From positions 1 through 64,000 of the forward strand of contig JACKLG010000001.1 of assembly GCA_024236035.1 (NCBI GenBank): a stretch of DNA of 64,000 nucleotides, in the 5' to 3' direction. This stretch comes from Candidatus Paracaedibacteraceae bacterium (GTDB lineage Bacteria; Pseudomonadota; Alphaproteobacteria; UBA6184). Made by a program: the position numbers and the translations under genes. Below the pieces are notes generated by a model, which saw only the letters and a program-made list of their open reading frames with translations, was not told the DNA's origin and did not search any database. Shown piece by piece: positions 1 through 7,047 of this stretch. Positions within the stretch are counted from its first letter, which is position 1. The number at the start of each line of letters is the position of its first letter.

Positions 1-1398
1 GGTCGGACCATCCTCTCCCAATCCAATGGAATCGTGCGTCATGACATACACAACCGGTTGCTTCATCAATGCAGACAGCCGTATAGCTGGACGCGCATAA
101 TCCGCAAAGCATAAAAATGTGCCTCCATAAGGTTTTAAGCCTTTATGTAAAGAAATCCCATTCATTACACCTGCCATGGCATGTTCTCTAATCCCATAAT
201 GTATATAATTTCCTGAAAAATTATCAGGGTGAATAGAAACCATACCTTTGGCTCGCGTATTATTAGACGGTGTTAAATCAGCCGATCCACCTAATAAATT
301 CGGCACAAATATATTTAAAGCGTCCAAACAACGCTCCGATGATTTTCGCGTGGCCTCAAAAGAAGATCGTTTTAATATATCTTCTTTTACCGTTTTCATA
401 CAATTTTTCACATCCTCATTAAATTTATGATGATGCCAGGTATCAAATTTTTCTTTTAAGGAAGATTTTTCATATCTCTGCATCCATTGCGCATACTCTT
501 TTTGGGAACGCTTACCACATTCACGCCAATGTTGCATTGTAACCCCCGTTGGTTGCATTGTAGAACACGTCCAACCTAATGTGTCACGCAATGCCTGAAT
601 TTCTTCCGCTCCCAGCGCAGAGCCGTGTATTTCTGCGGTTCCCTGCTTGTTTGGGGCCCCAAAACCAATAATTGTTTTACAGGCAATCAATGTTGGTCGG
701 TCACTCTGTTTAGCCTTAATAATCGCCGCATTTATTTGTTCATAATCATGCCCATCAATCTCTATTGTATGCCATCCAGATGCTTGAAACCTTTGAATTT
801 GCTGGTCAGAAGTGGATAAGCTTGTTGGCCCATCAATGGTAATACTGTTATTATCCCAAAAACATACTAATTTACTCAACTTTAAATGGCCTGCTAAAGA
901 TATCGCTTCCTGCGAAACCCCTTCCATTAAGCATCCATCTCCTACTATACAATAGGTATAATGGTCTACCAAATCTGCTCCAAAACACGCTGCTAATTTG
1001 CGTTCAGCCAATGCCATACCCACAGCATTAGCAAGACCCTGACCTAATGGTCCTGTCGTCGTTTCAATCCCTGGCAATGCACCATATTCTGGGTGTCCCG
1101 CTGTCCCTGAATGCAATTGTCTAAAGCTTTGAATTTGCTGTAAAGTTACACCGTCCCCCCCAGCTAAGTATAACAATGCATATAATAATGATGAGCCATG
1201 ACCCGCTGACAAAACAAAGCGATCTCGGTCATACCAATCGGTTTTTAATGGATTAAATTTTAAATGATTCCGCCACAAAACTGTTGCAACATCAGCCATA
1301 CCTAGCGGCATACCTGGGTGACCCGACTTAGCCGACTCCACCATATCTGCACATAAAACCCTTAGGGAAGCAGCTAACTGTTGATACCCTATTTCCAT
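1..1398 (-). CDS. tkt: Transketolase, C-terminal part cut by window edge
   Basis: Transketolase moves two-carbon ketol units between sugar phosphates in the cytosolic non-oxidative pentose phosphate pathway, using thiamine diphosphate. The reading frame is open for 466 codons and runs off the left edge, so roughly 200 C-terminal residues are missing (family about 660). Visible signatures are the SGHPGMPLGMAD segment near residue 25, the thiamine-diphosphate motif starting VGDGCLMEG near residue 154 and closing at FWDNN, the REHAM motif carrying the catalytic Glu near residue 403, and GLGEDGPT at the edge. ATG at 1398 is used; a GTG two codons upstream is an alternative. It lies just behind the MscS gene, separated by that gene's terminator, so it needs readthrough or its own promoter inside the upstream gene. 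Its presence shows that sugar interconversion is retained, unlike in Rickettsia. Confidence 0.96.
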   Translation of the reverse strand, partial: MEIGYQQLAASLRVLCADMVESAKSGHPGMPLGMADVATVLWRNHLKFNPLKTDWYDRDRFVLSAGHGSSLLYALLYLAGGDGVTLQQIQSFRQLHSGTAGHPEYGALPGIETTTGPLGQGLANAVGMALAERKLAACFGADLVDHYTYCIVGDGCLMEGVSQEAISLAGHLKLSKLVCFWDNNSITIDGPTSLSTSDQQIQRFQASGWHTIEIDGHDYEQINAAIIKAKQSDRPTLIACKTIIGFGAPNKQGTAEIHGSALGAEEIQALRDTLGWTCSTMQPTGVTMQHWRECGKRSQKEYAQWMQRYEKSSLKEKFDTWHHHKFNEDVKNCMKTVKEDILKRSSFEATRKSSERCLDALNIFVPNLLGGSADLTPSNNTRAKGMVSIHPDNFSGNYIHYGIREHAMAGVMNGISLHKGLKPYGGTFLCFADYARPAIRLSALMKQPVVYVMTHDSIGLGEDGPT

Positions 1399-1430
1399 AC
1401 TCACCTTAATTATTTTTAACTATCTGCAAG

Positions 1431-1456
1431 AAAAAAGGGAGCAAATGCCCCTTTTT
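1431..1456 (-). terminator. Rho-independent terminator of the MscS gene
   Basis: AAAAAGGG (1432-1439) pairs with CCCTTTTT (1449-1456) around an 8-9 nt loop. Read on the minus strand the stem is followed by six T. It overlaps the MscS stop codon and separates it from tkt. Confidence 0.7.
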
Positions 1457-3704
1457 ACATGATACGTTCCATTTCTTCAAAGGCAAGTTTTGCTAATTTT
1501 CTAAACTCCCCAGTAATTATGGTCATTTTACCAGGTGCCGTTTTTATTTCAAACTGCATAACCGTACTTACTTCTGAAATTGAAGAAGACGTTGTTTGAA
1601 AATCACTAACCCCAACAAAACGAGGAGGAGAGATTATAAAATCTTTTATTTCCGGGTCTAACAACAATTGTTGCCCGACATCTTCCAAAATGCTTATCGT
1701 ACGTTTTAAATGAAACGCCGATGGCAAGGGAATATTTACTTTATCTGCATTAAAGTCACGTGAATGATTAGTAATAGCCCCTATAGTACTAAACGGGATA
1801 AAATTCATAGCCCCTTGAGCATCTCTTATATGGACTTTCCGTAAAGTTATATTGTCAATAACCCCTTTAAATCCACCGATTGTTACATTATCACCTATAC
1901 TAAAATCATTTTCTTGCAAAATAAATAAACCATTAATAAAATCTTCAATGATTGTCTTGCTTGCTAAACCAATACCAAGCCCTAACACACTAAAACTTGC
2001 AATTAGTGGCATTACATTTACATTTAACTCTATTAATAATAGTAATGCGGCAATTACCATTACAAAAAGCTTACTTAATTTATCTATAATAGGCAGAAAC
2101 GTTTTTAAATGTTTATTCTCTCCGGCTCTTATTACTGAACTATTGAATAAACGATTAAGCCCATGAATAATTAAAATCGCCAAAGCAAGAATAATGAATA
2201 TCCCCAATAACTTATCTGAAATTTTTGAGGTATTAATACCTCTCATCTCCATTAAAGGTGCGCACCAACGATACAAAATATAACATATAGCTACAAATGC
2301 AGACATATCTACTAAACGATATGACACTATATTAGACGCAGAAAAAGCTTTCTCAGTAGAATCCAACATAAGATGATTTGGAGATGAAATTAACAACCTA
2401 GAAATTACACTTAACGCAAACAATACAGATATAGTAATTAATATTTGATTGCGAAAATACACAAACGTATCTTGATGTTTAATAAACCATGCACAGTAAG
2501 TTAAGATAACCCCCGCACCAACTAAATGGTGTAAATTACCCGAAATTAACTGCTGAACACCCTTCAACATTCTATTTTCAGTAAAAGGTATCTTTCTAAA
2601 TAACATTCCTTCTATTACGTTTCGGTAACGATATACAAACCACACTGCAAGACAAGTCACCAAACTCCAGAATAATTGAGCCACCGGTCGACTAACTAAA
2701 TTTCCTGCAATAGTTGGCAACGCAATACTCTTTCCATAGTATGTATAAACACCCCACAAGAACATAAAAAATATTAAAAAGCCATATAAAGAACGTTGTT
2801 GGTTTGATTCTACAGGTATGACACCTAAAGAAATACTTAAGCGAACTAGCATAAGCACTATTTGAATCATTAGTATATTAACAAGTATATCATCGCTGTA
2901 AACTTGTGTTTCAGCTGAACCTATAAAATATGCTTTCGCAAAATGAGCCACTAAGAAGAAAACAAACATTGGCACTACCGTGCGCATGACGATTTGGATA
3001 GAAGCTTCTCTATTAAAGCGGCTAAAGAAGGGGGGTATAGCCCCTCCCATAAAGAAGGCTAAAGTCCCCTGCACTACAAGAGCACCTATAATAATATAAA
3101 ATAATATAGTTGAGTTTTGATTATAAAAAGCTTGAAAAACAGATTTATTTAAATTGATGGTCCACGTATTTTTTTGGGTTAAAGCCTTACTAAAAACTTT
3201 AACCTCTGAAACCAGAGATTTAAGAAAGTTTTTGATATTTAAAAAACTGTTGACAAATATGAACTGTTGTTGAGCATTAATAGGTTGAGTTAACGCCTTT
3301 AATGTGGTGACAAGCTCTTTTCGATTTGCGTCATCTTCTAATATGTTAATAACCTGCTGCAAAGTCGGATCTTGTGGGTTAACTTGGATAGTGGCATCAT
3401 CAGAAGATTGTGTTTGCACCACCTCTTCACTTTCTTGAGATAAATCCCCATAATCTTCATCAATGACATCACTTTGTTGAGCAGGCAAGGTACCTTCTAA
3501 CATCTCTGGAGTAACATCCTCTACCTCAACTCCGTCATCTGCATCACCTTCTGCTTCACCCGGATCACCGTCACCTGACGGTAACGTGCTTTCTAACATT
3601 TCTTGTGTTACGTCTTCTACATCTACTCCATCATCTGCACCAAATGTTAAGCTATCCAAAGAACTGGCAAATAAAAGTAATGCAAAAATTAACCGTAAAA
3701 TCAT
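1455..3704 (-). CDS. MscS-family mechanosensitive channel with acidic periplasmic repeat region
   Basis: This is a large member of the small-conductance mechanosensitive channel family, which releases solutes on hypo-osmotic shock from the inner membrane. The C-terminal third carries the MscS pore and beta domains: a glycine/alanine pore helix (SFSVLGLGIGLASK), then FINGLFIL, then GDNVTIGGFKGVI. About seven to ten hydrophobic segments precede it. The N-terminus has a signal peptide ending near FGADDG, then an acidic stretch containing two copies of a 19-residue unit (DDGVxVEDVTxEMLExTLP). A longer frame starts at 3737, but a consensus promoter has its -10 box inside that extension, and the ATG at 3704 has a GGTGG ribosome site and a cleaner signal peptide, so 3704 (749 aa) is chosen. 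Length resembles MscK/YbdG-type large channels. The substrate and gating cannot be read from sequence. Confidence 0.9.
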   Translation of the reverse strand: MILRLIFALLLFASSLDSLTFGADDGVDVEDVTQEMLESTLPSGDGDPGEAEGDADDGVEVEDVTPEMLEGTLPAQQSDVIDEDYGDLSQESEEVVQTQSSDDATIQVNPQDPTLQQVINILEDDANRKELVTTLKALTQPINAQQQFIFVNSFLNIKNFLKSLVSEVKVFSKALTQKNTWTINLNKSVFQAFYNQNSTILFYIIIGALVVQGTLAFFMGGAIPPFFSRFNREASIQIVMRTVVPMFVFFLVAHFAKAYFIGSAETQVYSDDILVNILMIQIVLMLVRLSISLGVIPVESNQQRSLYGFLIFFMFLWGVYTYYGKSIALPTIAGNLVSRPVAQLFWSLVTCLAVWFVYRYRNVIEGMLFRKIPFTENRMLKGVQQLISGNLHHLVGAGVILTYCAWFIKHQDTFVYFRNQILITISVLFALSVISRLLISSPNHLMLDSTEKAFSASNIVSYRLVDMSAFVAICYILYRWCAPLMEMRGINTSKISDKLLGIFIILALAILIIHGLNRLFNSSVIRAGENKHLKTFLPIIDKLSKLFVMVIAALLLLIELNVNVMPLIASFSVLGLGIGLASKTIIEDFINGLFILQENDFSIGDNVTIGGFKGVIDNITLRKVHIRDAQGAMNFIPFSTIGAITNHSRDFNADKVNIPLPSAFHLKRTISILEDVGQQLLLDPEIKDFIISPPRFVGVSDFQTTSSSISEVSTVMQFEIKTAPGKMTIITGEFRKLAKLAFEEMERIM

Positions 3705-3726
3705 AAAAAACCACCATTTTTTAAAA

Positions 3727-3756
3727 ATTATACCCACATATTTTTCAATATGACAA
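3727..3756 (-). promoter_or_regulatory. Sigma70-type promoter of the MscS gene
   Basis: -35 TTGTCA (3751-3756), 18 bp spacer, -10 TATAAT (3727-3732), minus strand. The -10 lies inside the upstream 3737 start candidate. Transcription would begin near 3720, which supports translation from 3704. Confidence 0.65.
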
Positions 3757-3778
3757 CTTATTTTTTTCCTTCTAAAAC

Positions 3779-3807
3779 TTGATATTTAAAATGAAATACA
3801 CTATGAT
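3779..3807 (+). promoter_or_regulatory. Sigma70-type promoter of rplY
   Basis: -35 TTGATA (3779-3784), 17 bp spacer, -10 TATGAT (3802-3807), about 50 nt before the rplY ATG. It diverges from the MscS promoter. Confidence 0.7.
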
Positions 3808-3860
3808 GCCTAGGTTAAAAACTAATGATAAGCAATTTTGCTGAAAGTAAGGATATTTAA

Positions 3861-4457
3861 ATGACTAGAACTATAGAACTTAATACAGAAGTTAGAAAAA
3901 CTTCCGGGACTTCAAGCGCTCGTGCCGAAAGAGCAAAGAACCGAATCCCTGCTATTCTTTACGGTTTAAAAAAAGAGAATGAATCTTTTTCTATCGCTCA
4001 AAACGATGTATTGCGAGAATTATCAAAACCAGGTTTCAGAACTCATTTATTTGATTTAAAAATAGGTTCAAAAACTCAGAAAGCTTTAATTAAAGCAATT
4101 CAGTTCCACTCTGTAACTGATCTACCTATTCACATAGACTTCCAACGCGTAGATAAAACATCTAAGTTTGAAATATTGGTACCAATAAAGTTTATTAACC
4201 ATGAAAAATCTCCTGGCATTAAACGCGGAGGTACACTCAATACAGTAACCCACAAAATAAACGTAATGTGTACTATAGACAACATTCCAGAATATATTTA
4301 TATAGATTTAGCTGGATTAAAAGGTGGTGACCGCGTATCTATGTCAAGTTTAAAATTACCAGAAGGTGTGATGTTAGCGCGTAATAGTCAGCCCACTGTC
4401 TGCACACTTATTAAAGGACGTGGAAAAGGTGCATCCGCTGAAGACACTGAGGAATAG
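3861..4457 (+). CDS. rplY: 50S ribosomal protein L25/general stress protein Ctc
   Basis: L25 binds 5S rRNA in the large ribosomal subunit. The 198-residue product is the long, two-domain TL5/CTC form. Residues 1-95 form the 5S-binding domain, with the RxxxRxxxxIPAILYG signature near residue 30. Residues 96-198 form the C-terminal beta domain, with the GVKRGGTL-like segment (here GIKRGGTL) near residue 117. ATG at 3861 has an AAGGATATTTAA leader and a strong promoter upstream. pth follows, the usual L25-Pth neighbourhood, but a hairpin terminator sits between them. Confidence 0.96.
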   Translation: MTRTIELNTEVRKTSGTSSARAERAKNRIPAILYGLKKENESFSIAQNDVLRELSKPGFRTHLFDLKIGSKTQKALIKAIQFHSVTDLPIHIDFQRVDKTSKFEILVPIKFINHEKSPGIKRGGTLNTVTHKINVMCTIDNIPEYIYIDLAGLKGGDRVSMSSLKLPEGVMLARNSQPTVCTLIKGRGKGASAEDTEE

Positions 4458-4485
4458 GTTTTTTATCGTACTTTTGTTATTTGCA

Positions 4486-4511
4486 GGGGGATGTTTATCC
4501 CCCTTTTTATT
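4486..4511 (+). terminator. Intrinsic terminator between rplY and pth
   Basis: GGGGGAT (4486-4492), GTTT loop, ATCCCCC (4497-4503), then TTTTTATTTT. It ends rplY transcription and lies inside the false 5' extension of the pth frame, which argues for the short pth start. Confidence 0.85.
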
Positions 4512-4536
4512 TTATAAATATAAGCAAGGTAATTAT

Positions 4537-5115
4537 ATGTATTTAATTGTTGGCTTGGGTAACCCTGGAACAGAATATCGCTTTCATCGTCATAATGCAG
4601 GCTTTTTAATGGTTGATATTTTACATCAAGCATATGGCAGTTCTGATTTTCAAAAAAATAAATGGCAGGGGCTAATGGCTGAAGGCAACATTAAAGACAC
4701 AAAAGTTTTATTTATAAAGCCTCAAACCTATATGAACCTTTCAGGGCCTGCCGTGAGTGGGCCTGCAAACTTTTACAAAATCCCCCTTGATCGTATAATT
4801 GTAATCCATGATGATTTAGATCTCCCCCCCGCAAACACACGAATAAAAAAAGGTGGCGGACATGGGGGACATAACGGATTAAAATCAATTGATGCTCACT
4901 TAGGAAAAGATTATTGGAGACTTCGAATTGGGATTGGCCATCCGGGGATAAAAGATCTGGTTTCAGGGTATGTTTTAAATAATATTCCACAGAAAGAATT
5001 ACATTTATATGATGAAACTTTCTTTCAGATACGTGAAAACTTCAGCCTCTTATTACAAAACGGAACGGTTACATCTGAACCTTTTTTAAAATCTATCAAC
5101 AATAATACCTCTTAG
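4537..5115 (+). CDS. pth: Peptidyl-tRNA hydrolase
   Basis: Pth hydrolyses peptidyl-tRNA released from stalled ribosomes and so recycles tRNA in the cytosol. The 192-residue product has the family length and motifs: GLGNPG with Asn9, RHNAGF with the catalytic His19, PQTYMNLSG with the substrate Asn, HDDLDL with the Asp that orients the His, and GGHGGHNGLKS. The frame is open upstream to 4420, but that extension overlaps rplY and contains its terminator. ATG at 4537 follows AAGCAAGGT, and the protein then begins MYLIVGLGNPG as in other members. The next gene, secG, is read the same way after a 150-bp gap. Confidence 0.96.
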   Translation: MYLIVGLGNPGTEYRFHRHNAGFLMVDILHQAYGSSDFQKNKWQGLMAEGNIKDTKVLFIKPQTYMNLSGPAVSGPANFYKIPLDRIIVIHDDLDLPPANTRIKKGGGHGGHNGLKSIDAHLGKDYWRLRIGIGHPGIKDLVSGYVLNNIPQKELHLYDETFFQIRENFSLLLQNGTVTSEPFLKSINNNTS

Positions 5116-5163
5116 CTTACATACCTTTTACGCAAAACTAATAACAACATAAGGAGCAACAAA

Positions 5164-5238
5164 ATGTGTGTGTGTCTTTATTTACACCTTAAAAGAGTAT
5201 GTAAAACTAGACAAATTGATACTAATTATATATATTGA
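5164..5238 (+). CDS. Possible 24-residue leader peptide before secG
   Basis: A perfect Shine-Dalgarno sequence AAGGAG (5151-5156) stands 7 nt before an ATG that opens a 24-codon frame ending TGA at 5238, 28 nt before the secG ATG. The peptide is basic and has three Cys (it begins MCVCLYLHLKRVCK). No known leader peptide is recognised. The case rests only on the ribosome site and position. secG has its own ribosome site (AGAAAGGAA), so this short frame may be regulatory or noise. Confidence 0.3.
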   Translation: MCVCLYLHLKRVCKTRQIDTNYIY

Positions 5239-5266
5239 TACCAATTTAAACAGAAAGGAAATAACC

Positions 5267-5575
5267 ATGACTGCAGTATTAATTACTCTGCATATTATTT
5301 TGGCTGTTTCGTTGATTGGTATTATTTTGTTACAACGATCAGAAGGTGGAGGGTTTGGATCATCTCAATCTACCGGGTCATTTTTTTCAGTAAGAGGAAA
5401 AACAGATTTTTTAACGCGCACAACCGCGATCTTAGCCACAGCCTTTATTGTTAACTGTTTTATTTTGGCTTTACTCGCAAGTCAACCCAAGAGCCCTTTA
5501 GAAGCAGCAGAAAACTCTCCTAAGAACACAAAAGCCATCGACAGTCCTGCTTTACCTTCAGCTCCAAAACAATAA
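5267..5575 (+). CDS. secG: Preprotein translocase subunit SecG
   Basis: SecG is the small auxiliary subunit of the SecYEG channel in the inner membrane. The 102-residue product has two membrane segments: residues 3-22, ending in the LLQRSEGGG signature, and about 50-70. The family loop motif GGGFGSS-STGSFF(S) lies between them, followed by TDFLTRTTAILA. The tail is low in complexity (SPLEAAENSPKN...). ATG at 5267 is preceded by AGAAAGGAAATAACC. A longer GTG-initiated frame at 5168 lacks family support. Confidence 0.93.
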   Translation: MTAVLITLHIILAVSLIGIILLQRSEGGGFGSSQSTGSFFSVRGKTDFLTRTTAILATAFIVNCFILALLASQPKSPLEAAENSPKNTKAIDSPALPSAPKQ

Positions 5576-5586
5576 ACGGCTGCTTA

Positions 5587-5611
5587 GCGGCACTTCCTGT
5601 GTCGCTTTTTA
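5587..5611 (+). terminator. Intrinsic terminator after secG
   Basis: GCGGCAC (5587-5593), TTCCT loop, GTGTCGC (5599-5605, one G-U pair), followed by five T. Confidence 0.8.
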
Positions 5612-5661
5612 TATAAATATTTTAACCTTCATATATAAATTTGAATAAAAAAGGATACATT

Positions 5662-6933
5662 ATGCAATATCTTATGATCGCCGACTATTCCCTACGTCAA
5701 ATTTTGGATTCAAGAGGAAATCCCACGGTAGAAGCAGAAATTATTTTAGAAGACGATACTAAGGCTCGTGCAGCTGTACCAAGTGGAGCCTCTACAGGAG
5801 CACATGAAGCCATGGAGAAACGCGATCAAGAAAGCTCTCGTTTTTTAGGAAAAGGCGTAGAATCAGTTATTGAAAATGCAAATGAATTAATGACAGATAA
5901 AATCCTTGGCTTTAATGTTTTTGACCAAAGAGGCTTAGACCATACGTTAATTAACTTAGATAGCACTGACCAAAAATCAAACTTAGGGGCCAATATAATG
6001 CTTGCGATTAGTTTGGCAGCAGCAAAAGCAGCAGCAAAAGCTGTAAACCTTCCCTTATATCGTTATTTAGGCGGCACAAATACAAATGTTCTTCCTGTTC
6101 CTTTGATGAATATTTTAAATGGCGGAGCGCACGCTGACAATGGCTTAGATATTCAAGAATTTATGGTTATGCCTGTGGGAGCGTCTTCATTTTATGAAGG
6201 GTTAAGGTGTGGCACAGAAATATATCACCACCTAAAAACCGTACTAAAAACTAAAAAGCTTTCTACAAATGTAGGAGATGAAGGTGGGTTTGCCCCAAAT
6301 ATTCAAACCAGTACTGAAGCATTAGATTTGATTTCTTTAGCAGTTGAAAAAGCCGGATATACACCAGGAAAAGATGTGGTTTATGCCTTAGATGTGGCAG
6401 CAACTGAACTATATAAAGATGGTATTTATTATTTAGAAGGCTGTCAAATGGATGGAAATCAACTTGTTTCATTCTATGCAGACTTGTGTAAACAATACCC
6501 TATTGCTTCAATTGAAGATGGTGCAAGCGAAGATGATTGGGATACTTGGAAAAAACTAACAGCCACATTAGGAAATAAAATTCAAATTGTTGGTGATGAT
6601 TTGTTTGTTACAAATTCAAAGCGCTTACAAAAAGGAATCGATCAAAATGCTGCAAACGCTTTATTGGTAAAACCGAATCAAATTGGCACCCTAAGTGAAA
6701 CAATTGATGCTATTACATTGGCGCAAACAAATGGGTTTAAGACAATTATTTCTCATCGTTCTGGTGAAACAGAAGACACAACCATCGCGGATTTATCTGT
6801 AGCGTTTAATATGGGACAAATAAAAACTGGCGCTCCTTGCCGTACTGATAGAGTGGCCAAATATAACCAGCTATTACGGATCGAAGAAATGCTGGGGGAT
6901 ACAGCAACATATAAAAGTCCATTTAAACTTTAA
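5662..6933 (+). CDS. eno: Enolase
   Basis: Enolase converts 2-phosphoglycerate to phosphoenolpyruvate in glycolysis and gluconeogenesis, with Mg2+. The product (423 aa) has the usual length. Visible signatures are ILDSRGNPTVE, PSGASTG, GGAHADNGLDIQEFM, NVGDEGGFAP, SIEDGASEDDW, QIVGDDLF, VKPNQIGT and SHRSGETEDTTIADL. ATG at 5662 is chosen over a TTG at 5641 because AAGGAT lies just before it and the family begins at this point. It has a terminator upstream (secG) and one downstream, so it is monocistronic. Confidence 0.97.
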   Translation: MQYLMIADYSLRQILDSRGNPTVEAEIILEDDTKARAAVPSGASTGAHEAMEKRDQESSRFLGKGVESVIENANELMTDKILGFNVFDQRGLDHTLINLDSTDQKSNLGANIMLAISLAAAKAAAKAVNLPLYRYLGGTNTNVLPVPLMNILNGGAHADNGLDIQEFMVMPVGASSFYEGLRCGTEIYHHLKTVLKTKKLSTNVGDEGGFAPNIQTSTEALDLISLAVEKAGYTPGKDVVYALDVAATELYKDGIYYLEGCQMDGNQLVSFYADLCKQYPIASIEDGASEDDWDTWKKLTATLGNKIQIVGDDLFVTNSKRLQKGIDQNAANALLVKPNQIGTLSETIDAITLAQTNGFKTIISHRSGETEDTTIADLSVAFNMGQIKTGAPCRTDRVAKYNQLLRIEEMLGDTATYKSPFKL

Positions 6934-6995
6934 TTTTTATTAGAGAGGCACAACGCTTCTCTCTTATTTATGAACATTAAAATCCAGGTAAAAAT

Positions 6996-7021
6996 AAAAG
7001 CCTCCGAGGAAAGAGGCTTTT
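6996..7021. terminator. Bidirectional terminator between eno and the first lipoprotein gene
   Basis: AAAAGCCTC (6996-7004), 8-nt loop, GAGGCTTTT (7013-7021): a perfect stem with T runs on both strands between convergent genes. A weaker 8-bp hairpin closer to eno (6942-6960) has no clear T run. Confidence 0.85.
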
Positions 7022-7047
7022 ATTCAGTGTACGTAAAGAATATTTGT

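Noticed and set aside
4420..4536. N-terminal extension of pth with a lipobox-like LLLFAGGC
   Set aside because: It overlaps rplY, contains the rplY terminator, and the family protein begins at MYLIVGLGNPG (4537).
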